From contig CAXXGE010000038.1 in NCBI GenBank assembly GCA_963677915.2, positions 62,001 to 126,000 on the forward strand: 64,000 nt of DNA, given 5' to 3'. This DNA is from G963677915 sp963677915 (GTDB lineage Bacteria; Bacillota; Clostridia; Lachnospirales; Vallitaleaceae). Of the stretch, positions 54,521 through 63,779 are shown piece after piece. Positions within the stretch are counted from its first letter, which is position 1; the number at the start of each line of letters is the position of its first letter. The translations under genes and the position numbers were made by a program. The notes under the pieces are model-generated. The model saw nothing but the letters and a program-made list of their open reading frames with translations. It was not told the DNA's origin and did no database searches.

Positions 54521-55186
54521 TTATCTTGTCAATAATTCAAACTGGTTTTTATGAAAGCGAATTATACCACTGTCTCTCAGTTTGGACAGTTCAGCAGACA
54601 TGGCACTTCTCTCGACAGATAAGTAATCGGCCAGTTCCTGTCTATTGAATGGAATGGTGAAGCTATTGCATCCGGATTTCACTGCTTGTGCTGAAAGGTA
54701 CGCTAAAAGCTTGTCACGGGTTGTGCGTTTTGTGATAAATTGGATTTTTTCAGTAAGCATCTGATTGTTGGTTGATATAACAGAAAGAAGATTTTGGATG
54801 ATTTGGCCGTGAAAGGAACACGCGTTTTTGCATGGTGAAGCCAGCTTGTTGCAGTCAATGAATAGGATTTCACTTTGTACTGTTGTTATGACTGTGAACG
54901 GAAATATCTTTGGATTGCCACATGCAAATACTTCTCCGAATAGCTGACCAGGATTAAGATTTGATATGATGTTTTTGTTACCGTAATAGTCATCTTGAAT
55001 TACCTGCACACTCCCAGATAGAACAATGCCAAAGCTTGTAATGATATCTCCACAAAAAAGAACAGTTTCATGTTTTTCGTAGCTTTGTATTTTTCCGGAT
55101 AAGCAAGATAACAATGACTGAGAGTTTCCCTTACCAATGCCGCTAAAAAGTGGTATATTTTCAATCTGTACCGAATATTTTTGCAT
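54521..55186 (-). CDS. Crp/Fnr-family regulator divergent from hcp
   Basis: A 221-aa regulator: cyclic-nucleotide-like beta-roll (ITSFGIVLSGSVQVIQDDYY, NPGQLFGEVFACG) and C-terminal helix-turn-helix FNRQELADYLSVERSAMSAELSKL. Divergence from hcp and general genomic practice suggest an HcpR-like nitrosative-stress regulator. Three cysteines (in PCKNACSF and ACGN) exist but no Fnr-type N-terminal cluster, so an iron-sulphur cofactor is not evident. Confidence 0.85.
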   Translation of the reverse strand: MQKYSVQIENIPLFSGIGKGNSQSLLSCLSGKIQSYEKHETVLFCGDIITSFGIVLSGSVQVIQDDYYGNKNIISNLNPGQLFGEVFACGNPKIFPFTVITTVQSEILFIDCNKLASPCKNACSFHGQIIQNLLSVISTNNQMLTEKIQFITKRTTRDKLLAYLSAQAVKSGCNSFTIPFNRQELADYLSVERSAMSAELSKLRDSGIIRFHKNQFELLTR

Positions 55187-55199
55187 AAATGCCCCTTTT

Positions 55200-55213
55200 G
55201 TTGGAAATGCAAC
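55200..55213. promoter_or_regulatory. candidate Crp/Fnr-type operator upstream of hcp
   Basis: gttggaaatgcaac is a GTTG-N6-CAAC palindrome in the 106-bp divergent region, about 80 bp before the hcp start and 14 bp before the regulator start, so it could control both genes. Confidence 0.5.
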
Positions 55214-55292
55214 GTATTTTTTCTCTTGATACGAGTATACTAAAGTGATGAGCTAATATCAATATGGATGTTATTCAAAGGAGGAAGTACAA

Positions 55293-56915
55293 ATGAGCAT
55301 GTTTTGTTATCAGTGCCAGGAAACTGCAAAGAACACTGGCTGCACTGTCAGAGGTGTTTGTGGAAAAGACGAGCAGACAGCCAATCTGCAGGACCTTCTG
55401 ATCTATTCCGTAAAAGGCATAGCCGAGGTCGTGCAAAAAAGCGGACTGAGCCCATCTGAACTTGGGGAAGTAAACGAAATCGTCCTTGACAGCTTGTTTA
55501 AAACGATCACCAATGCGAACTTCGATGCTGAAGCCATCAAGGTACAGATCAAGAAGAACATAGGGATTCGTGATGAATTGGCAGTAGGCATACCAACTCC
55601 GATGCATGATGCGGCAACTTTCCAAGTGAGTTCGGATGCCGATATGGAAACCAAGGCAGCTAAGGTCGGTGTCCTTGCAACGGAAAACGAGGATATTCGA
55701 TCACTGCGCGAGCTGATCACCTACGGACTCAAAGGCATGGCAGCATATACCCATCATGCATATAATCTGGGTAAAGAAGATTTCTCCATCTACAACTTCA
55801 TGTATGAAGCGCTGCAGGCATTGCTTGATGATTCCAAGACTGCAGATGAACTGGTTGCATTGACTTTAAAGACCGGCGAATACGGTGTGAAAGCGATGGC
55901 GCTGCTGGATGAGGCCAATACAGGAAGATTCGGCAATCCTGAAATATCCAAAGTCAACATTGGCGTAAGGAACAATCCGGCCATTCTTGTATCGGGTCAT
56001 GACTTGAATGATCTGGAGATGCTACTTGAGCAGACAAAAAATACTGGTGTGGACGTCTATACTCACAGTGAGATGCTGCCGGCCAACTATTATCCTGAAC
56101 TCAAGAAATACGACAACCTTGTAGGAAACTACGGAAATTCCTGGTGGAAGCAGAGAGAGGAATTTGCAACCTTCAACGGTCCGATTCTTTTTACAACGAA
56201 CTGCATTGTCCCGCCGACGGACGGGTCGGAAAAGCGCATCTTTACAACAGGCTCTGCCGGTTATCCAGGCTCAAAGCATATCGTAGCGAATGAAAACGGG
56301 AAAAAGGATTTTACCGAAATCATTGCCTTGTCCAAGAAGCTTCCGGCACCTACTGAAATCGAATCGGGGGAAATCGTCGGCGGCTTTGCCCATGCTCAAG
56401 TTTTCGCTCTTGCAGACAAAGTGGTTGATGCCGTCAAGTCTGGCGCTATTAAAAAGTTCTTTGTCATGGCAGGCTGTGATGGGCGCATGAAGAGTCGTGA
56501 GTACTACACGGAGTTTGCGAAAGCTTTACCAAAAGATACGGTTATACTAACCGCCGGTTGTGCGAAATACCGCTACAACAAGCTGCCTCTGGGAGATATC
56601 GGTGGCATTCCACGCGTCCTTGATGCAGGCCAATGCAATGACTCCTACTCGCTTGCGGTTGTAGCGCTTAAGTTGAAAGAAATTTTCGAACTGAACGATA
56701 TCAATGATCTTCCGATTGCATACAATATCGCATGGTATGAGCAAAAGGCCGTTATCGTACTGCTGGCACTCTTGTATCTGGGTGTCAAGAATATCCATCT
56801 TGGTCCGACACTTCCGGGATTCTTATCGCCGAATGTAGCCAAGGTCCTGGTTGACACTTTCGGTATTGCCGGTATTGGAACTGTTGAAGATGATGTAGCA
56901 TTATTCATGCAATAA
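55293..56915 (+). CDS. hcp: hybrid-cluster protein (hydroxylamine/NO reductase)
   Basis: A 540-aa class I Hcp. The N-terminal iron-sulphur cysteines are C5, C8, C17 and C23 in the pattern C-x2-C-x8-C-x5-C (CYQCQETAKNTGCTVRGVCG). Hybrid-cluster ligands follow in VSGHDLNDLEML, TTNCIVPP, LTAGCAKYRYNK and LDAGQCNDSY. It reduces NO or hydroxylamine in anaerobes and is linked to protection from nitrosative stress. Start follows aaaggagg; a terminator lies directly downstream. Confidence 0.97.
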   Translation: MSMFCYQCQETAKNTGCTVRGVCGKDEQTANLQDLLIYSVKGIAEVVQKSGLSPSELGEVNEIVLDSLFKTITNANFDAEAIKVQIKKNIGIRDELAVGIPTPMHDAATFQVSSDADMETKAAKVGVLATENEDIRSLRELITYGLKGMAAYTHHAYNLGKEDFSIYNFMYEALQALLDDSKTADELVALTLKTGEYGVKAMALLDEANTGRFGNPEISKVNIGVRNNPAILVSGHDLNDLEMLLEQTKNTGVDVYTHSEMLPANYYPELKKYDNLVGNYGNSWWKQREEFATFNGPILFTTNCIVPPTDGSEKRIFTTGSAGYPGSKHIVANENGKKDFTEIIALSKKLPAPTEIESGEIVGGFAHAQVFALADKVVDAVKSGAIKKFFVMAGCDGRMKSREYYTEFAKALPKDTVILTAGCAKYRYNKLPLGDIGGIPRVLDAGQCNDSYSLAVVALKLKEIFELNDINDLPIAYNIAWYEQKAVIVLLALLYLGVKNIHLGPTLPGFLSPNVAKVLVDTFGIAGIGTVEDDVALFMQ

Positions 56916-56922
56916 TGAAAGT

Positions 56923-56970
56923 TGGTGCCTCATGTATACCATATTTGATATGCATGAGGTGCTTTTTATT
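56923..56970 (+). terminator. intrinsic terminator after hcp
   Basis: gcctcatg...catgaggtgc arms with inner pairing tata/tatg and a following ctttttattttttg run. Confidence 0.8.
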
Positions 56971-56983
56971 TTTTGTTCATTGT

Positions 56984-56997
56984 GTTACATGTGTAAC
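56984..56997. promoter_or_regulatory. candidate Crp/Fnr-type operator of the permease operon
   Basis: gttacatgtgtaac is a perfect inverted repeat (GTTAC-ATGT-GTAAC) 63 bp before the permease start, of the size bound by Crp/Fnr dimers; the convergent regulator at 58268 or the one at 54521 could use it. Confidence 0.5.
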
Positions 56998-57060
56998 TCT
57001 TTTTTTCTTGCTGTTCAGTTATGATGGATGTGAATCAGCTGTATGGAAAGGAGAAAAGTG

Positions 57061-57546
57061 ATGGATATCTTCACTATAGGATTTTGGATAGCAGGTGTAG
57101 TGTTATTAATTCTATCTATATTAAAGAACAAAGAAAAATCAAAAGAGGCAATGAAAAAGAGCCAGGGCATGATGAAAAACATGATTGGCGATATCGTTGG
57201 AATTATTTTCATGATTGGTTTAATTCTTACGTTTGTTCCACCGGAAACCATTGAGAAAGTATTAGGCTCTGGGAATACGGTCTTGGCATCACTGGCAGCT
57301 GCCCTTGTGGGGAGTATCACATTGATTCCTGCGTTTGTGGCGTTCCCTCTTGTCGGATCCTTTATTGATGCTGGAGCAAGTATTGTACCGGGTGTCGCCT
57401 TTTTGACGACTCTGACGATGGTCGGTGTGGTTACATTCCCATTAGAGAGAAAAGAATTCGGAACAAGGTTTGCGGTCACTCGCAACCTGTTGAGTTTCGG
57501 AGCTGCTTTTTCGATTGCGATACTGATGGGGGTGATTCTGCAATGA
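57061..57546 (+). CDS. permease, first half of a two-gene DUF318-like transporter
   Basis: A 161-aa membrane protein with about four helices; VGSITLIPAFVAFPLVGSFI resembles the repeat of DUF318/ArsP-like permeases. ATG 57061 follows aaaggag. It overlaps the next gene by 4 bp (ATGA), and both short proteins probably pair into one permease. The substrate is unknown; linkage to hcp suggests a redox or nitrogen-oxide related role (inference). Confidence 0.78.
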   Translation: MDIFTIGFWIAGVVLLILSILKNKEKSKEAMKKSQGMMKNMIGDIVGIIFMIGLILTFVPPETIEKVLGSGNTVLASLAAALVGSITLIPAFVAFPLVGSFIDAGASIVPGVAFLTTLTMVGVVTFPLERKEFGTRFAVTRNLLSFGAAFSIAILMGVILQ

Positions 57547-58265
57547 AAGCTATGATTAGAAAAAACAAGCTATCTTTTATCGTCGGTATCATTTACTTGA
57601 TTCTAATGCTTATTCGGAAAGATATGGCCATGTCTGCACTGTCCGGCAGCACCTACTATCTTGTTGAAATGGCCCAGATATTACCGGTAATCTTCATGCT
57701 GACAGTGGCTATAGATGTGCTGATTCCAAAAGAGCAGATTGTAAAACGGTTAGGGAAAAAATCAGGTATTGCAGGCGCCACATTGGCATTGGCATTCGGA
57801 AGCTTATCGGCAGGCCCGGTATATGCAGCATTTCCCATTGCGAAGACGCTCCATAATAAGGGAGCAAGTGTAAACAATGTTGTTGTTATACTAAGTGCAT
57901 GGGCAGTCATAAAAGTACCTATGCTTGCCAATGAGGCGAAGTTCCTTGGGCCTGACTTCATGGCTGTCAGATGGGTACTGACGGTCCTGTTCATATTTAC
58001 CATCGGGTTGATTATGGAAAAGACATCGATACGAATAGAAGGCGAAGAGGTGCAGTCGGAGCAGGCGGTTTTCGTCAAGGAAGAATACTGCATAGGCTGC
58101 AATGCCTGTGAAAGGGAGATGCCGGGTATTTTTGCCATGAAAGAAGGAAAAGCCCAGGTCATCAATGTTCAGTTTCAAATGGGAACGCTAAATGCACAGC
58201 AAAAGAAGAAGTTGAAAAAAGTTGCTGAAAAATGTCCGCCCAAAGCTATTGTAATAAGGCAGTGA
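57543..58265 (+). CDS. permease second half fused to a 4Fe-4S ferredoxin domain
   Basis: A 240-aa protein: helices with FGSLSAGPVYAAFPIAKTL, matching the pattern of the first half, followed after about residue 170 by a cytoplasmic domain with EEYCIGCNACEREMPGIF and CPPKAIVI, a single [4Fe-4S] site (three cysteines spaced C-x2-C-x2-C plus a distant CP). A permease with an attached electron carrier is unusual and suggests redox control or redox-coupled transport. Confidence 0.82.
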   Translation: MKAMIRKNKLSFIVGIIYLILMLIRKDMAMSALSGSTYYLVEMAQILPVIFMLTVAIDVLIPKEQIVKRLGKKSGIAGATLALAFGSLSAGPVYAAFPIAKTLHNKGASVNNVVVILSAWAVIKVPMLANEAKFLGPDFMAVRWVLTVLFIFTIGLIMEKTSIRIEGEEVQSEQAVFVKEEYCIGCNACEREMPGIFAMKEGKAQVINVQFQMGTLNAQQKKKLKKVAEKCPPKAIVIRQ

Positions 58266-58267
58266 TC

Positions 58268-58939
58268 TTATTTCTGAATAAGATTTATATCAAGTATATG
58301 GATGGTTTTATTGTCGTAGTCGATCAATCCTTCTTGTTTCATCTTCTGGAGTTCCCGGGATAAGGAAGTACGGCTGACTCCGAACATTTCGGCCATTGCC
58401 TTTTTGGAGAGCGTCAGTCTGATGGCGGCAGTTTCCTGAAGAAGGTACTGTTTGTTCAAGTAGGTGAGTATGCTTTGACGAATGGTCCGGCTGACTCGGT
58501 TTTTCATCTTTGTCCCAATCAAAACGGATAGATCGGAAATGATCTTGATGAATTCTATTAAAAACGATGGATATATGTTGCAGAGTTCAAAGAGTACATC
58601 TTTTTGAATGACAATAACATCGGTTGGTTTCCTGGCTGTGATGGTCATAGGGTAATGGTCTGTACTTGAAAATATAAGATTAGCGCCGATGACGTTTCCT
58701 TTGTGAAAGTAGGTCAGGGTCATGAGGTCTCCGGATATGCCGATGCGTTCAATGACGATTTCACCAAATAGGATGATTTCGATTTGTGTACAGGGATCGC
58801 CCTCTATATGAATGAGTTCGTTTTTTGTGAAAGACTGCATTAAAAATAAACCATCAGCCAGATAGTCTGAAACCAGCTGTGGTGGAAGAGCATCCAGAAT
58901 CGTGTTTTTAAAATCAGGATTATGATTGTTCATAGACAT
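58268..58939 (-). CDS. Crp/Fnr-family regulator convergent to the permease operon
   Basis: A 223-aa regulator with beta-roll (CTQIEIILFGEIVIERIGIS, FHKGNVIGANLIFSS) and helix-turn-helix LSKKAMAEMFGVSRTSLSRE. ATG 58939 follows ggaggtgtc. It ends 3 bp from the permease stop and is divergent from the cupin gene. It may regulate either or both. Confidence 0.85.
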   Translation of the reverse strand: MSMNNHNPDFKNTILDALPPQLVSDYLADGLFLMQSFTKNELIHIEGDPCTQIEIILFGEIVIERIGISGDLMTLTYFHKGNVIGANLIFSSTDHYPMTITARKPTDVIVIQKDVLFELCNIYPSFLIEFIKIISDLSVLIGTKMKNRVSRTIRQSILTYLNKQYLLQETAAIRLTLSKKAMAEMFGVSRTSLSRELQKMKQEGLIDYDNKTIHILDINLIQK

Positions 58940-59001
58940 ATGCCGACACCTCCAATAGTAAAATTATAAACGATAACCAAATTGAAAGCGAGGAAAAACA
59001 A

Positions 59002-59340
59002 ATGATAGAAAAAGTATATAAGTACAGTACAACTGACGACAAAGAGGTGGAAAAGCTGATCATGGATGACAATGTCAATTACATTCACATGGTTTTTGGC
59101 AAAGATGAAGGTTTGCCGGAACACTATTCTAATTCCAACGTATATATGAATGTCGTTAGGGGAATGCTGACAATAAGACTTGATGAACAAGAAGCTCATA
59201 ACTATCCAAAAGGGACGTTGCTCGAAATTCCTTACAATACAAAGATGAATGTTGGAAACAACAATGATGCAGTTCTTGAACTTATTGTTGTTAAAGCACC
59301 GGCACCACAGAATTATAAAGAAAATAGTTCGAAAAAGTAG
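59002..59340 (+). CDS. small cupin-domain protein
   Basis: A 112-aa single cupin: HMVFGKDEGLPEHYSNSNVY (with one His/Glu set), VVRGMLTIRLDEQE and YPKGTLLEIPYNTKMN. Metal ligands are partly degenerate. Such proteins often accompany Hcp/Crp genes in anaerobes; function unknown. ATG 59002 follows gcgagg. A 3' copy fragment of a paralogue exists at 28482, both followed at once by the dispersed repeat. Confidence 0.82.
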   Translation: MIEKVYKYSTTDDKEVEKLIMDDNVNYIHMVFGKDEGLPEHYSNSNVYMNVVRGMLTIRLDEQEAHNYPKGTLLEIPYNTKMNVGNNNDAVLELIVVKAPAPQNYKENSSKK

Positions 59341-59560
59341 AAAAATCAAAATAGCCTAACTATCTCACCGTCGAGACAGTGGTTAAGCTAGTCCGGGAAT
59401 AGCATAGAATCAGGGGCTTTGCAGGTTTTTGGTAAGAATAATAGAGATGGAAAATAGGCCTTTACGCGTAAAAGTAAAGGCCTTTTTGCTAAGGGGGGAC
59501 ACTTTTGCGCAAAATGCAGGGATTTGACAGGGGGGTATTTTAGATTCGCGGAAAGGTTTC
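59341..59560 (+). repeat. dispersed intergenic repeat, copy G
   Basis: Starts at the cupin stop with aaaaatcaaaatagcctaac, core tcgagacagtggttaagcta, hairpin ggcctttac/gtaaaggcc, G-rich block in full, and ends ttcgcggaaaggttt as in copy F. Its left part is shortened by a deletion between two aatagccta repeats. Confidence 0.85.
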
Positions 59561-59573
59561 ACTGTAGGAATCC

Positions 59574-60681
59574 CTTGAGAATGAAACCACTTGTTAGAAA
59601 TAGGTCACGCCAAGGATGACCAGAACCAACCGGTGTTGAACTATTCTATAGCCTATGACAGAAACAACAGAGAACCGCTGTTCTACGAGATGTATCCTGG
59701 GAGCATTGTGGACGTATCGCAGCTGCAGTATATGCTGGAAAAAACAAAGGGATATGGCTATCGTCATGTCGGCTTTATTTTGGACAGAGGGTACTTCAGC
59801 AAAGAAAACATACGATATATGGATAAATGCGGCTACGATTTCGTCATCATGATGAAAGGTATGAAGAAGTACGCCGGCGAACTCATAAAGAGTTACAAAG
59901 GGACCTTTGAAGAAAACAGAAGCCACAGTATAAGGGATTACAAAGTAAGCGGAAGAACAGTGAAAGGAACGCTGTTTCCCTCCGACGAAAAAGACCGGTA
60001 TTTTCATATATATATTATGACGAGCGGAAACGCACAGCGGAACGGGAACAGCTTGAAGAGAAAATCGACCGCATGGCAGAGTTCCTGGCGAATCGAGAAG
60101 GGAAAACGGGGTATGAATGTCCGTGTGCATTCAGCCACTACTTTGATCCGATCTATCACATAGAAGGGGACAAAAAAACCTTTATGTTTGCACGAGAGAG
60201 GCAGGATGTGATTGACAGTGAAATTGCACTGTGCGGATATTTCATCATCATTACTTCTGAGAAAATGACAGCAGATGAAGCGCTTGACCTGTATAAGAGC
60301 CGTGACGGTTCAGAAAAGCTTTTCAGGGGAGACAAATCCTACCTGGGGAACAAGAGTTTCTGGGTGCATGGAACTGAATCGGTAACCAACAAGATTTTCA
60401 TAGAATTCGTTGCACTGATTATACATAATAAGTTCTATACATACCTGAAAGAACAGATGCGAAAGAGCAATAAGAAAGAGAATTTCATGACTGTCCCGGC
60501 AGCGCTGAAAGAGCTTGAAAAAATAGAAATGATAAGACAGATAGATGGAAACTACCGTCTGGACCACGCAGTAACGGCCACCCAGAAAGCGATATTAAAA
60601 GCCTTCGATATGACAGAACGGAATATCCGGGAGCAGGCGATAGGAATCAATCAGAAGCTGCAGATAATAAATCAAATATAG
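59574..60681 (+). pseudogene. IS1634/IS4-like transposase, N-terminally truncated and frameshifted
   Basis: It starts in mid-gene directly after repeat copy G (EIGHAKDDQNQPVLNYSIAY, IVDVSQLQYMLEKTKGYG, GFILDRGYFSKENI), shifts frame near 60020, and continues YECPCAFSHYFDPIYHIEGD and KMTADEALDLYKSRDGSEKL, the final DDE region with the catalytic Glu. The whole N-terminal part is missing. The abrupt junction with the repeat indicates a rearrangement at that point. Confidence 0.85.
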
Positions 60682-60697
60682 GAAGGGGACAGCAGCA

Positions 60698-60922
60698 ATG
60701 GCCAGACGAGGTATATCGATTGATGAAAAAATAAAGAGAAAAAAAGAAGCGGTTGCGACAGCAAAGGACAAATACGAAGCAGCACTGAATGAACGGAACC
60801 TTCTAATCAAAAAGAAACAAGATTTGCAGGGGAAGGAACTGCTGAATGCATTTGTCAACAGCGATAAGAGTCTAGATGAAATTCTTGCTTTTGTGGGCGG
60901 GAAAAAGGAAGATGAAACGTAG
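60698..60922 (+). CDS. small coiled-coil protein accompanying the IS1634-like element
   Basis: A 74-aa charged helical protein (MARRGISIDEKIKRKKEAVA, then a Lys/Glu-rich helix and SDKSLDEILAFVGGKK) 16 bp after the transposase stop with a good aggaagggg site. Similar small genes often follow such transposases in Firmicutes; function unknown. Confidence 0.55.
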   Translation: MARRGISIDEKIKRKKEAVATAKDKYEAALNERNLLIKKKQDLQGKELLNAFVNSDKSLDEILAFVGGKKEDET

Positions 60923-61270
60923 AATGTAAGCTAGAGATTTAATTTTTTCAGGAAGTTCACACAGATGTATCGTGTGCGGCTTTTTCGGGATTCCCTAGGG
61001 GAATACAGGTTACAATTTCTTCCCTAACCCCTAGAGAAAGAAATGTATAATTATTAATAAAAAAATTAATTATAATTAATAAAAAGAATAAAATATTAAT
61101 TATAAACTAATAAATCCCTAATTACCCTCTTGACATCGTATAAAATTAGCGTATAATTAATAGAAAAGATAAAATTATTAATAAAACATAATAATTATTA
61201 GGCGATTTTTGGAGTCATCATATTCTATCGTTACTTTAAAATAGAGTGCAATAAAGAAGGAGCATAATAA
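60923..61270. other. extremely AT-rich control region before LacI
   Basis: 348 bp. After a palindromic ttccctaggggaa (near 60992) come repeated attaata/taattaat blocks from 61035 to 61200, nearly all A/T. No gene is seen. The AT blocks flank the promoter at 61130-61157. Confidence 0.6.
61130..61157 (+). promoter_or_regulatory. sigma-A promoter of the LacI gene
   Basis: -35 TTGACA (61130-61135), 16-bp spacer, -10 TATAAT (61152-61157), both perfect consensus, 114 bp upstream of the LacI start. Confidence 0.8.
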
Positions 61271-62278
61271 ATGAGTAAAATAAAAGCAGTTGCCGCTCGT
61301 GCGGGAGTATCTGTTGCAACAGCCTATAAGGTATTTAATCGAAATTACTCCACACGTCCGGAGATACGTGATCGCGTTATGCAAGCAGCCGAAGAATTAT
61401 CGTATGTTCCAAAGACTTCGGAATTAAAATCCAAAGGCAGCGATAGTAAAATTGTAGCTTTAGTAACCAATGAAATTATTAATACCTTTCCTAATTATAT
61501 CATTAGGGAACTGGTCAGTGAGTTAGCACGACACAACTCTTATTTGACGACGTTTTATACCAACAACGATATTTCAAACGAAAAAGAAATATATCAACTT
61601 ATTAAGGTCCGAGAGCAGGCATTTGATGCAGTGATTTTCAATCCATTGACCGAGAAGCGTGACCCCGTAATCGAGGAACTCATGAATGAAGACATGCCAA
61701 TGGTTGAGTTATTCTCGAATGTATATCCTGAACTGCCATCGGTTGGTGTGGACGATGTTAAAGGCACTTACTTGGCGATACGACATTTACTGCAGAATGG
61801 TCATCGTCGCATTTTGATGATTGCACTTAACCATATTTCGATTGCCCAAAGAATTGAGGGTTACAAAAAGGCATATGAAGAATTAGGTATGTCTGTGGAA
61901 GATGAACGCCTAATCTCGGCGCAGGATTATCCTATGGTATCGCGTTCAACAATAATGGAGTTGATTCGAGGGACTCGACCGACTGCCATTCTATCTGTCA
62001 GTGAAAATATTACTGCTATGGTACTGCAAACACTCAAAGAAATGTCGTTTCGAGTACCAGAGGACATCAGCCTGATTGCATATGATGACTTCCCATGGAT
62101 TGCCGCTCAAGGTATTTTTGCTGTGGCCCACCCTTATGATCAATTAGGAGCAATGCTATCGACTGCTTTGTCCCAACAACTCGACGAAGAAGGGACAAAA
62201 CTGCATGTACAGAAACTCGTTGTAGACCCTTACCTGATAGCAAGAGATTCTGTACGCGTTATATTTCCGGAGAAATAG
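61271..62278 (+). CDS. LacI-family regulator of the right-end sugar ABC system
   Basis: A 335-aa protein: N-terminal helix-turn-helix SKIKAVAARAGVSVATAYKV (the TAYK variant replaces the usual TVSR/N), hinge region, and a PBP-like domain (LRHLLQNGHRRI-like segment, VPEDISLIAYDDFPW). ATG 61271 follows aaggag. It precedes a binding protein and a permease, and probably controls them. Confidence 0.88.
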   Translation: MSKIKAVAARAGVSVATAYKVFNRNYSTRPEIRDRVMQAAEELSYVPKTSELKSKGSDSKIVALVTNEIINTFPNYIIRELVSELARHNSYLTTFYTNNDISNEKEIYQLIKVREQAFDAVIFNPLTEKRDPVIEELMNEDMPMVELFSNVYPELPSVGVDDVKGTYLAIRHLLQNGHRRILMIALNHISIAQRIEGYKKAYEELGMSVEDERLISAQDYPMVSRSTIMELIRGTRPTAILSVSENITAMVLQTLKEMSFRVPEDISLIAYDDFPWIAAQGIFAVAHPYDQLGAMLSTALSQQLDEEGTKLHVQKLVVDPYLIARDSVRVIFPEK

Positions 62279-62404
62279 CTAATCCTTAACCAGATTGCGT
62301 TTATCATACTGGCAATTTTTTTCGTGGCATGCATGCACCGCGTCAAAATAAATATTAAGTTTGCAACTAATTTTAATTCACAATTTGAAAAGGAGTTAAC
62401 TGAG

Positions 62405-63754
62405 ATGCGTAAAAAAAAGAGTATTATAGCAATGGCGATAATTTTAAGTGTAGTATTTTTGCTTTCTGCCTGTAGTGGCGCCAATAATAGTGATCGTCCA
62501 TCCTCACCGTCCGTTCCATCCTCTCCATCAGCTTCCGGAGATGAGCAGGTGAGCATTGTATTTGCTGAACATGTTGCAAATGTAAAAGATCAAGCTCCTC
62601 AGGTATGGGCAGTCATACAAGCTTTTGAAAAGAAGTATCCCAATATTAAGATTGATCTACAAGGAAGCAGCTCGGATGATCACTTAAATAAGATTAAGCT
62701 TGCCTCACAATCTGATACCCTTCCGGATCTCTTCTGGGTAGACCGTGCACTTGGACTTGAACTGGTGGACGCTGGACAGTTGGGAGATCTCAGCGTGCTT
62801 GTCGAAGATCAGAACTTTGCAGATGGCTTTTTGCCAAATATGCTCGACGCTTTGCAGGTAGATAACAAAATCTATGGCTTCCCAAGTGAAATTCAGTGTA
62901 ATGGTCTTTGGTATAACAAGAGGATGTTTGAAGAACGAGGTCTAGAGGTGCCAAAAACATATGAAGAGTTGGTTGAGTGCGTTAAAGTTTTCAACAAAGA
63001 AGGCATCGCAACCATAGCTTTGGGCGGGAAGAGTGCGTTTAGTGACTGGGCGCTTCAAACGTGGAGTTTGTATTACAGCTTCGAAGAAAAAATTGATGAT
63101 ATTCTTGATGGAAAAGAAAAATTCAATAATCCGGATTTTGCAAAGACATACGAAAAAGTACGAGAACTGACCGAGCTTGGAGCATTCCCGGAGAGTGTTG
63201 CAAATATTGATTACTGGCAATCCATTGAATTGTTCCTTGGCGGCCAAGCAGCGATGTTGTCTTCCGGCGCATGGGATACTAAAAAATTTGACCAGAGCGA
63301 TATGGCGGAGGACATAGATTTTTACTGGGGGCCTACATTTGATGATGCAACGACATCTACATTTGCCGACAAGCTCATTTCTATGAAAGGTGTTGGACAT
63401 CCATATGTAGTGTCACAGAACTGTGCCGAGGATCCTGCGAAATTCGATGCGGTCAGTAAATTTCTACAATTCTATTATGGACCAGAAGGGACTGAAATCA
63501 TCGCTCGAGATAATCAGTCCATACCAGTAACGAAATACGAAGGTGAGATCGACGCCAAAACATATCCTGTTTTTAGTCGAATGATGAAGCGCATCAATGA
63601 CGATTCTACAAGTCCAGTTCGAGCTCCTGAATTCTGCCTGCCTGCACAGCTTGTACCAGCCTATCAGGAAAGCTTTTTCTCGATCATTTTTGGTACAAAA
63701 ACTCCAGAGCAAGTGCTCGACGGAATGGATTCGTTGCTAAAAGATATCAGCTGA
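62405..63754 (+). CDS. ABC sugar transporter, solute-binding lipoprotein
   Basis: A 449-aa family 1 solute-binding protein: signal with lipobox FLLSAC, a Ser/Pro-rich linker (SSPSVPSSPSASG), then the fold (YPNIKIDLQGSSSDDHLNKI, DLFWVDRALGLELVDAG, YGFPSEIQCNGLWYNK). ATG 62405 follows aaaggag; the frame runs 27 residues further upstream without a signal. Partner permease follows. Confidence 0.9.
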   Translation: MRKKKSIIAMAIILSVVFLLSACSGANNSDRPSSPSVPSSPSASGDEQVSIVFAEHVANVKDQAPQVWAVIQAFEKKYPNIKIDLQGSSSDDHLNKIKLASQSDTLPDLFWVDRALGLELVDAGQLGDLSVLVEDQNFADGFLPNMLDALQVDNKIYGFPSEIQCNGLWYNKRMFEERGLEVPKTYEELVECVKVFNKEGIATIALGGKSAFSDWALQTWSLYYSFEEKIDDILDGKEKFNNPDFAKTYEKVRELTELGAFPESVANIDYWQSIELFLGGQAAMLSSGAWDTKKFDQSDMAEDIDFYWGPTFDDATTSTFADKLISMKGVGHPYVVSQNCAEDPAKFDAVSKFLQFYYGPEGTEIIARDNQSIPVTKYEGEIDAKTYPVFSRMMKRINDDSTSPVRAPEFCLPAQLVPAYQESFFSIIFGTKTPEQVLDGMDSLLKDIS

Positions 63755-63779
63755 GATATTACTTAATCCAATATGGAAA

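Noticed and set aside
9570..59560. Dispersed repeat as a riboswitch or T-box leader
   Set aside because: Copies precede unrelated genes, IS remnants or nothing, and copy F lies at the 3' end of a gene on the other strand, so it is not a leader of one gene class.
9570..59560. Dispersed repeats as a CRISPR-like array
   Set aside because: Copies are long, kilobases apart and without spacers or cas genes.
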